NCBI RefSeq assembly: GCF_019279795.1
Contig: NC_056744.1
Coordinates: forward strand, 1,511,727,310 to 1,511,791,309
Source of the DNA: Protopterus annectens
Taxonomy: Eukaryota; Chordata; Ceratodontiformes; Protopteridae
Length of the DNA: 64,000 bases
Reading direction: 5' to 3'
Shown: positions 10,821 through 24,514 of the stretch, piece by piece
How positions within the stretch are numbered: position 1 is the stretch's first letter
Layout of the letters: each line of letters starts with the position of its first letter
Notes under the pieces: model-generated
Told to the model about the DNA's origin: nothing
Databases searched by the model: none
The model's input: the letters and a program-made list of their open reading frames with translations, nothing else
Made by a program: the position numbers and the translations under genes

Positions 10821-10836
10821 TATATATGAACAAGTA

Positions 10837-11071
10837 AGAAAAACAACCGTCCCAAGGATGAAGCAGCAGCAAAAACTAATAAAAACCGAACCATCACTCT
10901 GACCAAACGATGAAGGAAACCACCAGCAGTAGCGAAAAACACAGTTTAATATTGCTTTCATCTCAAAAGACTTCTTCAAACCTTTTGAGACAAAAGTGAT
11001 ATTAAACTGTGTTTTTTGCTACTGCTGGTGGTTTCCTTCATCGTTTGTCAGACTGGTGGTTTGGTTTTTAT
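10837..11071 (-). mobile_element. 235-bp fold-back PLE terminus with 16-bp target duplication
   Basis: An inverted repeat with arms of about 95-100 bases (10,872-10,971 and 10,980-11,072) meeting at a short loop near 10,972-10,982. The insert is flanked by exact 16-bp direct repeats TATATATGAACAAGTA at 10,821-10,836 and 11,072-11,087. The minus strand across 10,943-10,982 reads UGAAGAA, a pairable GUCU/AGAU stem and GAAAGC, resembling the hammerhead-like motif of the PLE termini here. It looks like two head-to-head partial PLE terminal repeats without coding sequence. The same 16-mer recurs a third time at 11,118-11,133, so the target region also has a local 46-bp tandem repeat. Confidence 0.65.
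10943..10982 (-). ncRNA. Degenerate hammerhead-like motif
   Basis: Sense (minus) core UUGAAGA (the first C of CUGANGA is U), extra A, stem II GUCU/AGAU, GAAA, then GCAAU. The missing core C would impair cleavage. Reported because the layout equals that of the other PLE termini in this window. Confidence 0.4.
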
Positions 11072-11485
11072 TATATATGAACAAGTACCTAGTCATACCT
11101 TACAAACTAAGCCCCTATATATATGAACAAGTACTGATGTATACCTTGCACTGAATATTTAATACAGTGCACAAAGATTATAACTTTAGATTCATTTAAG
11201 GACATGTGTATGTTGGTAGATCCAGCTCTGAGTTTTTCTAATCATATCAAACAATTGGTTAGTGATAGTCATAGAACTAAAGGTTGTATAAAAAGATTTA
11301 TGAAGTGTGGGAAATCTGAAATCATCAAGTCATTGCTTCTTAATTACATTAGACCCAAACCTGAGTATTGTGTAACAATATGAAAACCTTAAGATCCAAG
11401 ATAGTCCCTCAGAAATGGAAAAAACAGCAGTCTGTCCCTTTTAAATCCAAAGTTTAATATAAAGCAATCCAACACATTTACAGAC

Positions 11486-11525
11486 ACTGCATTTTCATCC
11501 ATATTACACAGACTTACTCAGATGA
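11486..11525 (-). ncRNA. Degenerate hammerhead-like motif in PLE 3
   Basis: Sense (minus) reads CUGAGUA, extra A, stem II GUC/GAU around a loop, GAAA, then AUGCAGU. The core G8 is U, which should abolish catalysis. Position near the 3' end of the PLE and overall layout match the other copies. Confidence 0.45.
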
Positions 11526-11909
11526 GGACTTTACAACAACACCTAACTTTTATCCTCCTTCCAATTAATCAATTACTGAAGAAAAAACAATGAAAATGCT
11601 GTATCAATAACCAGCATGAGTTGAGGTTAAGAGCACTATTAAAAACATTGCTAAAAACCTTTAAGTGAAACTGCACATTTAACACATCTTAAATTATCTA
11701 AAATATACCATAAAGGCTTTTATTAAAAACTTCTGCTAAAAAACTAAGTGAAAAAAGTGCAATAAGTGCCATATTAATAAATAAACATTCACATTCTGTT
11801 TTTAAAAAGCAAAAAATACAGAAATGTTCAAATGCTGTGAATGATAGTACGTGGTTCAAAATAAATAATACACACAGGAATTACAAAACACATTTTCATT
11901 TAGAATTCT

Positions 11910-12400
11910 TCAAAACTTAGCAGCTCTCATTTTTAATAATGGGGCAATGGAAATGCTTTCATTCAGACCTGGTGGTGTTGTGGCTTGCAATGTTATTTGC
12001 CAACATAATTCTTTATCTTCCACTTTTTCTTCCCACAGCCCTCCTCTTAATTCTTTTTCACCTGCTCTAGCACAAAATATGCATACTGTGCTTTTATACA
12101 TTCTCTAGTGTGTTTGTACAAAGCATTTGTTTCCGTCTTTGTTTGTATGTCATAATTGTGCTCATAGATCCTTCTCCTTAGTTTGCGTTTTGTCTTACCT
12201 ATATAAGGAACCACATTCCTGCCAAGTTGCACAATAAACCAGTCCTGCTGAGTCACAATTGGAAAATCCCCCCCCCTTTCCACCTATTTCTACTGGCTAT
12301 ACATAAACAGTCCTTATTTGACACATAATTACATTGTAAACAATGTCCACACTTATAGGTCCCTTTCCTTCTTTTATCTGTGTTGTGCTTGTACTCATTT
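11910..12400 (-). pseudogene. PLE 3 GIY-YIG endonuclease fragment
   Basis: Minus-strand frames. At about 12,310-12,360 a CGHCLQC cysteine cluster precedes the nuclease; at 12,047-12,283 VPYIGKTKRKLRRRIYEHNYDIQ (shortened core: GKTKRKLRRRIYEH) is the GIY-YIG block; at 11,910-12,060 a different frame gives the C-terminal TTPPGLNES segment. At least one frameshift (near 12,050) and corruption of the GIY half mean it is dead. Role of the intact domain: nicking target DNA during PLE insertion. Confidence 0.85.
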
Positions 12401-12903
12401 TCCAGGAGAAATTTGAAGTTCTGAGAGTTTATGTGCCTTTATTCAACATTTCACAGTGGAATATGGAAACCTTACAAAAAAACAAGCATGAGTAAACTGG
12501 AAAGAGTACAGCAGAAATATACACAGGTCATCTATGGATGTGAAAAATGAAATTATGAAAGACTAAAGTATCTGAACTTGTACAGTGTCTCATATAGATA
12601 TCTAAGAGGCGATCTTATTCAGGTATATATAGGGCATTTACTGACAACTAACTTTGGGAATGCTTGGGGCTATCAAAAAGTACTAGAGAATCATTAGACA
12701 ACCTATGTAGAAGATTCTATACAAATGGGAAGTGTACTAATTGGTTTTCTCGAGAGTAGGTGATGCATGGAACAAACTACCAGATTACATTAAAGGAAGG
12801 ACTAGTTTAGATATTTTTAAGACGAGCCTGCACATTTATCATGTTTTTCTATATTGGCAGGCTAGAAGGGCATTAATGCCTGTGCGGGAAATATCTATAT
12901 GTT

Positions 12904-13213
<310 letters not shown>

Positions 13214-13622
13214 GCCTTCACTTCCCCTTCTTCACGCACTTCCTTACTTCAGTTAATTACTCTCCCCAACTTGTTATCTAAATATGCCAAAACCTTGGTT
13301 TTCTGTCATGTCATATTGCAATGCCTGTTTGTATTACACTACTGACTTAGCTATAAATTCTCTAAACTGGGTAACATTTCCCTAAATATTACATCATTGT
13401 CATGTAAGTTGTATGCTATTAACCTCTTTTTTCATATTATGTCTAATTTGGTGTAATTATTTAAACTGTAGATGTTCTGTATTATTTTTGAAGATTGTGA
13501 AACTATTGTTCTTAAAATGTTTTTATATTACTTTGGAGCTTTTTTCCCCCACAGGCCTCTGCTAAGAATGGGCTTCTACCCTGTAGAATGTTCACAGCAA
13601 CTAAATGTCTGTAAATAAATAA

Positions 13623-15899
<2,277 letters not shown>

Positions 15900-16430
15900 C
15901 AGATGGCCTTTTAGATGGTGTTTAAAGGTGTAGAGGTTAGATGTAGAGATTATTGATAGAGGTATGGAATTGCAACTTTTTTGTCAACTTAGAAAGAGTA
16001 CAGACTATGGCCAGCAAGTATTTTAGCTTCATATATGCTAAGGAGCTTATTTTCATAAGACCAGAGTGGTCCTGTTGGGTAGTAGTCGGTAGAACAGAAC
16101 CTAAAGCTGTGCAATTATGAGGTTTATATGTAATATTGTGGCTGATGGTAAGTTGTGAGAAAGCCAAGTGGTGAGGTAAGAATATTGATTATTAGTAGCA
16201 AATTTGCAACGTTATTTTAACGTACTTCATGCTTTGCTTTAACTGAGGCCTGGAGGTTGGTTAGGATAGGAGTATCATAAAAGAGTGATGGGAGGAAGCA
16301 GGTAGTTGCAAGAGTGGTTTTAGAGATATCGCTTAGTAAGTTTTTCTGTCTACAGAGCATACCTAATTTTTGGTGAGTCTTTTTTATATTATTTTGAACA
16401 TGGAAGTCAAATGTAAGGTTCTTGTCTATT
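15900..16430 (-). pseudogene. LINE RT C-terminal remnant of a third family
   Basis: The minus strand from 16,430 reads DKNLTFDFHVQNNIKKTHQKLGMLCR, typical in layout of the post-RT region of jockey-group LINEs, followed by LPSLFYDTPI and further weakly matching blocks with stops. It is interrupted at 16,431 by the 3' end of LINE copy B. The family is not identified, and the reading is motif-based. Confidence 0.45.
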
Positions 16431-18632
16431 ATAGGTTCATAGGTTTATACTAAGCTAATGGCCCTGGGGCCTTTTACAAGCCTAGCCCATAGAAGTGCCC
16501 TGGCATTGTGATGCCCGTTAGTTCCCAGTGCCTCTATCAAGTAGAGCCACTGGAGTGATCCCTGGGGTGAACTTTCTATTTCCCATCCACTCATCAAGAT
16601 TTCTGTTGAAGAGGGCTAGTGCGGTGCTCTGCTTGAAATGTAAGGGAAGTCTATTCCAGAGCATGGGCAGTCTCTGGGTTATGAACCTGTTCCTCCAGCA
16701 TGTTCTGCTGATTGTGGTAATGAGGTTGCGGTATCTGGAATGTATGGTCTGGAGGGACTGGGATTTCTTTAGATGTAGCATTTCTAACAGAGCTGGGTCA
16801 GACATGGCTTTGTAAGTCAAGCAGAGATTGCCTCTTAGTAGACGATATGAGACAGAGAATAGCTGGAGTTTTTTTTAGTCTGCCCATGTAGGACATGTGA
16901 TTGAGGCCTAGGATTCTCTTTGTGAGGTACTTTTCTGGCCTCTCCAGCTGTAGCAGGAGTCTCGTGAGGTACATGCTAAATGGGGCATTATACTTTATGA
17001 TTGGTCTAATGAGGGAAAAGTAGAGAGAAATGATGACCTCTTTCTTCCTGGATGCAAAACCCTTGGTAATGAGATGTGCTACATAGAAGAACTTTCTGAC
17101 CATAGTGTCAATGTGGTGGTCGAAGAAGAGGTTGCTGTCAGTCTGTGCCCCAATCCCTTATAACGCCTTCAGTGGTCAGTGGGCTCCCATCAATGTGGTA
17201 ATTAGTGGGAACTGAGTTTTTCCCAAAGGAGATGATGACTCATTTTTGTCATTAAGCTTAAGGCCATGGTTTCGACACCAGTCATTGGTCTATGTGAGGC
17301 CTTTCTGTAGGATGTCTGCATCACTTGGTGAGTTAATAATGGCTCCCAGCTTGCAGTTGTCTGAGAATTTGGTCAGCCAATGTCCCTCCATGTTGGCCTG
17401 GACTTCTGAAAAGTAGATGCCAAACAGGAGAGGACCCAGGGCCGATCCCTGTGGGACTCCACTTGTGACTGGTCGGCAGTCTGACTTGGAGTCTGCTACT
17501 TTCACACTGTGTATTCCATTTGCAACCCACCTAATGATATAGGGGTTGATGCCTAGTTTGGTGAGTTTATCAATAATTCCTGAGTGAGGAATGGTATCAA
17601 AGGCCTTGACCAGATCAAGGTATGCTGTATGAACTGGCTTACCTTCATCCAGTGCTCCTGTGACTGACGCAATGAAGTCAACCAGTTTGAGCAGGCATGA
17701 CTTGCCTTTCACAAAACCAAATTGTGTGTGATCTAGAGTTTGAAGATTCCCTATATCCTTGTTAATTAGGTCTATGATGATGCACCCCATAGCCTTACAT
17801 ATCAGACTCATCAGGCTAATGGGGCAATAATTTCCAGGGTCTCTAGTCACTCCTCTTTTATGGAGAGGGGTGACTGTAGTAGTGCACCATTTGCTAGGTC
17901 AAAGCCTGAGGTGAGGCTGAGAGTGAACAGAGCACACAGATGTGGTGCCCGTTCACTTTGTAATTCATGTAGAACACAGCCAGGGTTATTATTGGGTACC
18001 ATGGAAGCTGTATGCTTTGCCTTGGACAATGCAGCTTTAACCTGTGTTGCAGTAATGCTGGGTGCTTGCCATTCCTCTGGTACTGAGCTTGGTCCTTGGG
18101 GAGGGGGTAAAGTTGGCACTGAATCTATCAGCCAGTATGTTGGCAATATTTGTTGGCTCAGTATAGGAGGTACCATTATGCAGTAACTCAGAGCAAATTT
18201 GGGTATTGCCATGGAGATTCTTGATATAACTAAAGAAGGCTTTGTGGTTGTTTTTAGTGTCTGCAACAATTCTGCCTTCATAGCTGGCTTTGGAGGTTTC
18301 GATGAGGGATCTCAACTATTTGTTGAGGGTAATAAGGGAGTTTTCCAGTTTTGGGACTTCACTTTTTTTCTGCAACAGTTTCTTCCTTCTGTTGTAGAGT
18401 TTATTAATGGCAGGGGAGCACCAGAATGGTTTCCTTTTTTTGAACGAGAGCATCTTGTTTCTGTTGGGTATGGCTAGTTCCATGCATTTATGTACTTGTT
18501 CATACAGTGCTTTTGTGTATGATTTGGCAGTCGTGCATCTATTTTCCATTGGCATGGGTGCTGTGTAGTTAGCAACCTCTGTTTTTAGGAGTTCAAAGTC
18601 ATCTTTGGAGAAGTTTATCATGGTGGATACTT
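16431..18632 (-). mobile_element. CR1-like LINE copy B
   Basis: Same family as copy A. The 3' end at 16,431 carries the GGTTCATA-type terminus and the GCTAATGGCCCTGGGGCC box. Minus-strand frames give the C-terminus (16,518-16,820), the fingerless RT tail (16,798-17,103), RT (17,290-17,850) and linker (17,847-18,621). RT motif A is YLDLVKAFDTI; motif B is TSGVPQGSALGP; motif C is KFSDNCKLG, so the second catalytic Asp is Asn. This loss, frameshifts at about 16,875, 17,150 and 17,850 and a 5' break at 18,632 make it inactive. Confidence 0.88.
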
Positions 18633-19104
18633 CATGGAGGCACTCAACAGAAATTTACCCAAACAGCAGAGATTTCCAAGACAGAAACACACTCGACCAC
18701 CACAACAAAGCACAAACCACAGGACACATAGCTCACCTCCCCATTATGCCCCTCAACCTAAACCCCTAACGCTAAACACCTTGCCCAATACACTAATCAT
18801 AGGTGACTCAATTGTGAGGCACACAGATGTCCCACTCACTATTTTGAATAAGGAGACTGTAACAGTCAGCTGTCTATCAGGTGAAAGAATCCGACACATA
18901 ACACATACACTCAGGTCACTCCACTCCCTGGACTACATGAAACGATTCATGGTGGAGCTCTCGGATTATGTGGCCCAGGCAGGTATAACACTAGCACTGA
19001 GCAGTATCCTACCATCACGCAGAATGATAACGCAGTACAAACAAAAAATGATTGACTTCAACAATTGGCTAAGTTTTTGGTGTCATTCTAACTCATACAA
19101 ATAA
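18633..19104 (+). pseudogene. LINE ORF1 fragment with SGNH-esterase-type domain, inverted relative to copy B
   Basis: An open plus-strand frame of 156 codons. After a basic, Q/P/H-rich N-terminus comes LIIGDSIVRHTDVP (about residues 54-67), which has the GDS block of SGNH/GDSL esterases, then VSCLSGERIRHITHTLRSLH and later LSDYVAQAGITLALSSILPS. Esterase-type ORF1 proteins are known from CR1-group LINEs. It abuts the 5' break of copy B head to head with no endonuclease between. The frame seems to have an internal deletion after about residue 95, since blocks usually found there are missing. Probably the inverted 5' part of copy B rather than a separate gene. Confidence 0.7.
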
Positions 19105-19603
19105 TAATTAATAATGCAAATATGTCTTTTTGAATATGACATAATGAAAGCATGACTTTTTACCTGTGGACTGATTGTTTGTAGTAAAATCCCCTGAAAG
19201 AAAAACGTATGGGAAACTAAAATAATGAAAATAAGATTACATAATAATACTAATATATATAATAATATTATTATAATACTTATATTTACTATGAAAGACA
19301 ATTAAACACAAATATGTTATTCTCCATTTTTATATCAGAGTACCTGGACACAGAGTCACAGAATGAATTCATAATCTTTTCTACAAAAGTAATAGCTGAG
19401 CCCACAGGCACAAGTAAGCTGTACAATGAATTTCCCACACTCACTGACTGCTTTACTAAAGTTCATTTTCAGTCAGTGAAAGACACTTTTAAGTAATTGG
19501 CTATTTTAGTTATGTGTACAATACAATACACAGTAATAGTTTTTACAATCAGCAGCATTTATCTAATGTGGACAAACCAGGCTTATTCGGTATTATGTTT
19601 CTG
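19105..19603. other. No gene recognised
   Basis: AT-rich, with a TAATAATATTATTATAA-like palindromic patch near 19,245-19,285. No supported coding frame. Confidence 0.45.
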
Positions 19604-19928
19604 TGTTAGCCTGGCATCTGCCTTCCTCCCTGCTGTCCTTTAAGCACAGTACAGTACAGTCATTCAGTTTATTTTATGATATTTACATTTCCCTCTTGGC
19701 CTGGTATCTCCTTCCCTCCCTGCTGTCCTATACCTGGCAGTACATAACAGTCCTTTAGTTTATTTTATGTTATTTACTTTTCCCTCTTGGCCTGACATCT
19801 GCCTGCCTCCCTGCTGTCCTATAACTGCAGTACAGTACATTCCTTTAGTTTATTTTATGTTACTTATGTTTCTGTGTTAGCCTGGCATCTGCATCCCTCC
19901 CTGCTGTCCTGTAACTGACAGTACTGTA
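19604..19928 (+). repeat. Minisatellite, about 90-bp unit, 3.5 copies
   Basis: Units start at GCCTGGCATCTGC-like words near 19,610, 19,700, 19,790 and 19,880 and contain CTCCCTGCTGTCCT and TTTAGTTTATTTTATG. Period about 90 bases; units differ by substitutions and small indels. Confidence 0.85.
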
Positions 19929-20989
19929 CTGCAAGATGCTAATAGTTTTGCCAAGAGCAGCCTGCATGGGAAAGCACTGGTCTTTAACCCTTAGCACAAC
20001 AGTATAAGGGTAACAACTGGAAGTAGCAGAGTATAACAAAATCTGCAGTAAATAAACTTACCTTACAAATAGCCGCTCCCCTCTACAGATTTTTTTTTTT
20101 TTTTTTGCTTTAATAGTCAGGATTATTCCTGTTTTATTCAAATATCATTTACTAACCTTTCCCATTCCCACCCACCCCCAAAATGATTTTTTTATCTCAG
20201 AATCCTTGTTCTTGAACTCCAACCCCCTCCCCTTGTTTCATTGCATCATGGTCCAAATTCTGGAAGAGTGGCTCTCAGTGTAAGTGACATGTATTGGTAT
20301 TAAGCATATCTACAAACAGTCTTACTATGGGGACCAGTTCTCAAAACACCTACTCAGACTGCTCTCAGTGAAAGCGATCACTTACACTGAGAGCAAGTCT
20401 TTTGGAATCGGAGTTCATGTTTTACCTCACTTTCTGCCTATTTTCTTTATTCAATTAACTCTTTCATATGCACACACTGAGTTATTAGTTTTTATTTGAA
20501 ACCCAAGTGGTAAAATCTACTCAGTTTAAACTACTTTGAAAATCTCTCTTGTTATATTAATATTTATTATCATCACCACCACCATCATCCTCATCATCAA
20601 TAGCATTAAGATAGCAGAGTCACTGACATCAACAGTATCTCTTTTCTTTAATCAAACTATTACATTGAAATCTATACATCACAACTGATTTACCAGATAA
20701 ATCCATAGCAGATGTCTCCCAGTTTTCTTCTCTGTACTAGCACTAACTAAATTCACATATCACTGTAGAATGAACCCATTGCACTGTATCAGTTCTGGTA
20801 GTACCCTTATACCTTCTGATAACATTCAATGCTACTTCAAAGTCTGATTTATAATGATATGCAACCCAGTCTTGGGCCAGCTCATACCCAAAGTCAACAC
20901 ACTTCTCCTTCAACAACAAGCAGCTGACCATTCTCTACTGCACCCACTAAGTATAAAGATAGGAATAAATGAAAACAATTAATATTAAT
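19929..20989. other. No gene recognised; poly(T) and CAT-rich simple repeat
   Basis: A T run at about 20,090-20,106 and an ATCATCACCACCACC-type patch near 20,570-20,600. The sequence ...CTCTCAGTGTAAGTGA near 20,270 recurs inverted near 20,380. No coding support. Confidence 0.4.
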
Positions 20990-22260
20990 ATACACCTACT
21001 GAACTCTCCATTTCTGAGACATGGCTTAAGGAAAGCAGTTGTATCTCACCCAACATTTGTAATGAATATGATTTATTTGTCATCCGCAGGCTTTCTCATG
21101 GGCCAGGTGGTGATACATTGATCCTGTCATACATCAATACATCAATCAAATGTCCACACTTATTGATTACAGGTACAATATAAGAGTAGAGTGCCCCACT
21201 TAGTTATTTTATGAATTATAATGGGAGGTGAAAGTAAAAGTTCTTCTTGCTACAATTTATATTTCACCACCTCCAATCAAATGTTAATACAAAATGCCAT
21301 TGTCACCAAACTTGGGTTACCCAAGGGTCAGAAGTTTAAAACTGTTTTTGACCTGAACTTTTTGATTTGTCTATCTATTAAATAATTATGTAAGCAGATA
21401 CCTGTCATTGAAAAATCTAAACTAAATCATAAACAAAGAGAAATACCAACTTTACTTATGACTAGGAGTGTCATATGTAAGGCAGTAATCACCAATCTTC
21501 CTGGCAGGACATTTAACTTGTTCTTTTTATCTTCACTAACTGTTCACTTCCCAGTAATAACTACATGGTCCCTGAAAACAATAAAATGACCAACTGAATT
21601 ATAAAAATCATTACATTCCTAATTCACCAAAGAAATACTAATAACCAAATGATAAGGCATATGTTTACCCCCACTGTGTACTTATAACAATCCTACCACT
21701 GTATTAGACCCTTTTTAAAATGTGCTTACACCCATTCATGGTCATCTCTGCCCACTAAGACTAGAGACATTTCCAGAAAAAAAAAGCAATTATGGATCAC
21801 AACTGATATTAGGACACAATTTATAATACGAGACCAGGCCTGCAATGATTCAAAATCAAACCCTCATAGTTACATAAAATTGTCAACATTCTCAAAATAC
21901 AAATTAAAAAAAAATGAAAAAATAACAAGCTTAAAGTTTCCTATCTATGAAACTTTGAAGGTTAGTTGGAAAACTCAATAAACTTTTGTAATTCATTAAA
22001 CATATCTCTATTAACTAAGTTTACTCAAAAGCACCACAGGTTGCACAGTAGAAAGCATCACAGGTTGCACAGTAGAAAGCACCACAGGTTGCACAGTAGA
22101 AATTATTTCCAACTTCAATGAGTTAAAAGATAGAATAGCCTTCCCCAATCAAGTACCCAGTTTAAATTTTACAAATACTATACTGTCTCCTTCTAACACT
22201 AGTTTACAGCAGCTTGTAGAGTTTCCTCAGTATTACTTTAAAGCAAACAAATCAAACCAA
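20990..22260 (+). pseudogene. LINE endonuclease and linker remnant, plus strand
   Basis: Plus-strand frames: SISETWLKES at about 21,010-21,040 followed by an RRLSHGPGGDTLILSYI block, characteristic of the APE endonuclease of CR1/L2-like LINEs; LLATIYISPPP near 21,245; SLTVHFPVITTW near 21,530; and KKKQLWITTDI...RDQA near 21,780-21,840, the start of the linker before RT. Many stops and shifts. A short minisatellite lies inside. No RT core follows, so the copy is 3'-truncated or rearranged. Confidence 0.6.
22029..22102 (+). repeat. 24-bp tandem repeat, 3 copies
   Basis: Unit AGCACCACAGGTTGCACAGT plus AGAA, starting near 22,030, 22,054 and 22,078; only one substitution between copies. Sits inside the LINE remnant. 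Confidence 0.95.
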
Positions 22261-23028
22261 CAATCTTTCCAGGAAACATTGACTTCACATATTATCCAGA
22301 TTTCTGTGTGCTTCACACCAGGTTTCTTTAAATGGGCAGTTCATTATTAAGCAGGCATCTGACTTTTATTGTCAGCTTACCTGAATCATAAAAATTATTC
22401 TCAGATGTGTTCTTCTTACTGTAGCTGCTAAAGATGCTCCTTCTATTTGCTTTTGATGGAAAAGATTGTTGTTGGCATCGAGGATGTTTGATTAACTTAT
22501 ATATTTTTCTGCCTTTGTTTTGCAACCTGACAGCGTTTCTTTGTGCCTTCTGTTCAGTGACATTCCAGAAGTTGATAGAATGTTATATGATGCCTTGTTC
22601 TTTGTTAACATGGCTGTTGTCTTAGCCTGTTTGCTAGCAAACCAGTATTCCTTCTTAGTCTTGGCCATCTTTTTATTTACCATATTTTCCTCCACCCATT
22701 CCTTCTTGCAATAACTTCCTTGGAAGTCAGTTAACTTATGTTTTTGAATTTGGACATCAATCTTGAGAGGTTTCAATTCAGCTCAGGGTCACTGAGAGAC
22801 GTGCCTGCATCCAAAAAATATATGTGGACAGCCAGCATAGTTCTCTGCATTTCTATCAGGACCTCAAGTCATTCACTCACCCATGGACTAGGTAATATTC
22901 ATATATAGCTATTGTGAAGCACTGGAAGACTTTCAGTAACTTGAGCTGTGGCATGTAAGTTAAGTACTGTGTTCTGTAGTTTGTAAACCTAGATAGGTAG
23001 GGGGTTCTAATCTCAATCTAGTCCAAAT

Positions 23029-23029
<1 letters not shown>
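22261..23029. other. No gene recognised
   Basis: A 94-codon minus frame at 22,492-22,776 is K- and Q-rich, with no motif I recognise. The sequence at about 22,830-22,885 resembles 14,110-14,180 (unidentified dispersed repeat). Confidence 0.4.

Positions 23030-23079
<50 letters not shown>
23030..23079. repeat. (TG)n microsatellite, 50 bases
   Basis: Uninterrupted TG run. Confidence 0.98.
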
Positions 23080-23080
<1 letters not shown>

Positions 23081-23154
23081 TAGCTCATGTTAATGGGGGA
23101 TGTGGTAACAGCAACTTGTTTTTCCAGTGTCAGGGTACAAAAGTGAACTTTTGT

Positions 23155-23215
23155 TCATAGGTCCGTAGGTGTTTACTAGGTTAATGACCACAAGGGTCAT
23201 TTTAGGAGTTGTGTA
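23155..23215 (-). mobile_element. CR1-like LINE 3' terminus, very short copy
   Basis: GTTCATAGGTCCGTAGGTG then TACTAGGTTAATGACC: the terminal box of the CR1-like family on the minus strand, with almost nothing upstream of it. An extreme 5'-truncation, or the tail of a SINE. Confidence 0.6.
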
Positions 23216-23377
23216 ATAATTAACTGATTGTATCCATCTCAGCTACTAACAGAGGGCTCAAGTAGTTATGATGTCATGATTTGAAGGGTCAAAGGTGACA
23301 GTTGTGAACAGTAAGCCTCTGCAGATTAGATTTCTATATAAAAGTAACTATCCTGGGAAAAAGTAGCAATAACATTT

Positions 23378-24000
23378 TTGTTACATCCTCAATGTGAAAA
23401 CTCTATGTTGCTTATTAACGTATTGGCAGGATTGAGTGTTGTTTTGAATTTCTATAACAATATTTTGTGGAGAGATAAAGATACTGCCATATGTACAGTT
23501 GGGAAAACACATGAAATTTGTAAGAAATTATGTACAAAAGATTGTGCAAATGATGCACAGGATATAAAAAAATTATTACAAGAATACTCAGATATGTGGG
23601 CTACAAATGAGGCAGATTCTGGTTTAGTTTCCCCAACTAAAGTGCACTCAGAATACAGTAAAGATAAGTTACCAGTTTATCAGAAATGGGATCCCATTCC
23701 AGAAGAGGCAATAGATGACCCTAATAAATGTATTACACACTGGGAGGAAAGAGATACCATAATAAATGGGTCAAGGCCATTAAATTTACCCATATGTCCA
23801 GTAAGAGGAGAGCAGTTCTACATTTAAAACTAGTAAATAAGTATACAACCCTGGTAGCATATGTTGTGCCTGGTACACAGGAGATGTGAGTCAGATTAGA
23901 TCCGTATGGAAAATTCTTTACAATTACAGATTTAGCAAATGGATTATTTGCTATACCACTAGTTAAAGTCAGAATAGAAATGTTTTGCTTTCACCTTTGA
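23378..24000 (+). pseudogene. Endogenous-retrovirus-like pol remnant: start of reverse transcriptase
   Basis: An open plus frame (23,378-23,826) continues in a second frame to about 24,000. The order of blocks (a region around VW/MWAT..EADSGLV, then a K-P-Y-W-x-P box, then a PGT box followed by TITDLANGLFAIPL) fits the fingers and palm entry of retrovirus-type RT rather than Gypsy or LINE RT. The TDLAN block would hold the first catalytic Asp. A frameshift near 23,820, a stop near 23,890 and a LINE insertion at 24,001 disrupt it. No env, gag or LTR could be assigned with confidence. Genus not determined. Confidence 0.6.
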
Positions 24001-24212
24001 GGATTCATAGGTGTGTACTAGGCTAAAGGCCCTGGGGCCTTTACAAGCCTAGCCATAGGATTACCCTGGCATAGTGCCACCCGACCTTAGTTCCCAGTGC
24101 TCTGTCGAGTAGAGTCAATGGAGTTATCCCCGGGGTGAATTTTCTGTTTCTCATCCACTCATAAAGATTTCTTTTGAAGATGGTCAGCAAGATGCTCTGC
24201 TTGACATGTATG
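24001..24212 (-). mobile_element. CR1-like LINE 3' fragment (copy E)
   Basis: Starts with GATTCATAGGTGTGTACTAG and the GCCCTGGGGCC box, then the C-terminal coding region as in copies A-C (ATCCCCGGGGTGAATTTTC, CATCCACTCATAAAG). About 210 bases, 5'-truncated. Inserted in the retrovirus-like RT. Confidence 0.85.
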
Positions 24213-24221
24213 GATAACAAT

Positions 24222-24376
24222 CAGCCTTGCCACGTCTTGAACCCAGGACCCTGTACACCATAATCAGAGCAATTTACCACTACACTATTTGAGATGTTAA
24301 AAGTCAGTCCTAGGTCTCAAACCCAGGACCCCATACACCATAGTCAAAGCACTTAACCACTAAGCCATTTGAGACA
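24222..24376 (-). mobile_element. tRNA-derived SINE-like doublet
   Basis: Two imperfect direct copies of a tRNA-like segment (24,228-24,292 and 24,313-24,376). The minus strand of the second reads TGGCTTAGTGGTTAAGTG (A-box-like) and GGTCCTGGGTTTGAGACC (B-box-like), the RNA polymerase III internal promoter layout. Not a functional tRNA: no cloverleaf with full acceptor stem is evident. Interrupts retrovirus-like pol. Confidence 0.55.
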
Positions 24377-24377
24377 G

Positions 24378-24513
24378 TATATAATGACATATTTGCCAAA
24401 AGGTTTTGTAAATTTTCCAGTACTTTTTCATCACACATTAGCACAAGTATTAAAACCATTAAATTATGGAAATAAAGTCTCACAATATACAGATGATATC
24501 TTAAAACTTTGTT
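24378..24513 (+). pseudogene. Retrovirus-like RT catalytic segment
   Basis: Plus frame with LPKGFVNFPVLF (B motif) and QYTDDILKL (C motif, Y-T-D-D): the catalytic box of retrovirus-type RT. It continues the pol remnant from 23,378 after the LINE and SINE insertions and is cut again by a repeat at about 24,515. Confidence 0.7.
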
Positions 24514-24514
24514 C

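Larger units (their letters stand above)
11391..12459 (-). mobile_element. Penelope-like element 3 (5'-truncated fragment)
   Basis: A 1,069-bp minus-strand insert in the LINE above, flanked by the 14-bp direct repeat AATATGRAAACCTT at 11,377-11,390 and 12,460-12,473 (one mismatch, A in the left copy and G in the right). It carries only the GIY-YIG end of a PLE protein, about 500 bases of 3' untranslated sequence and a hammerhead-like motif near its 3' end. Confidence 0.85.

Noticed and set aside
24222-24376. Genuine tRNA genes
   Set aside because: A- and B-box-like words are present, but no complete cloverleaf with acceptor stem; two degenerate copies in tandem fit a SINE better. The same applies to 41,105-41,518 and 63,500-63,580.
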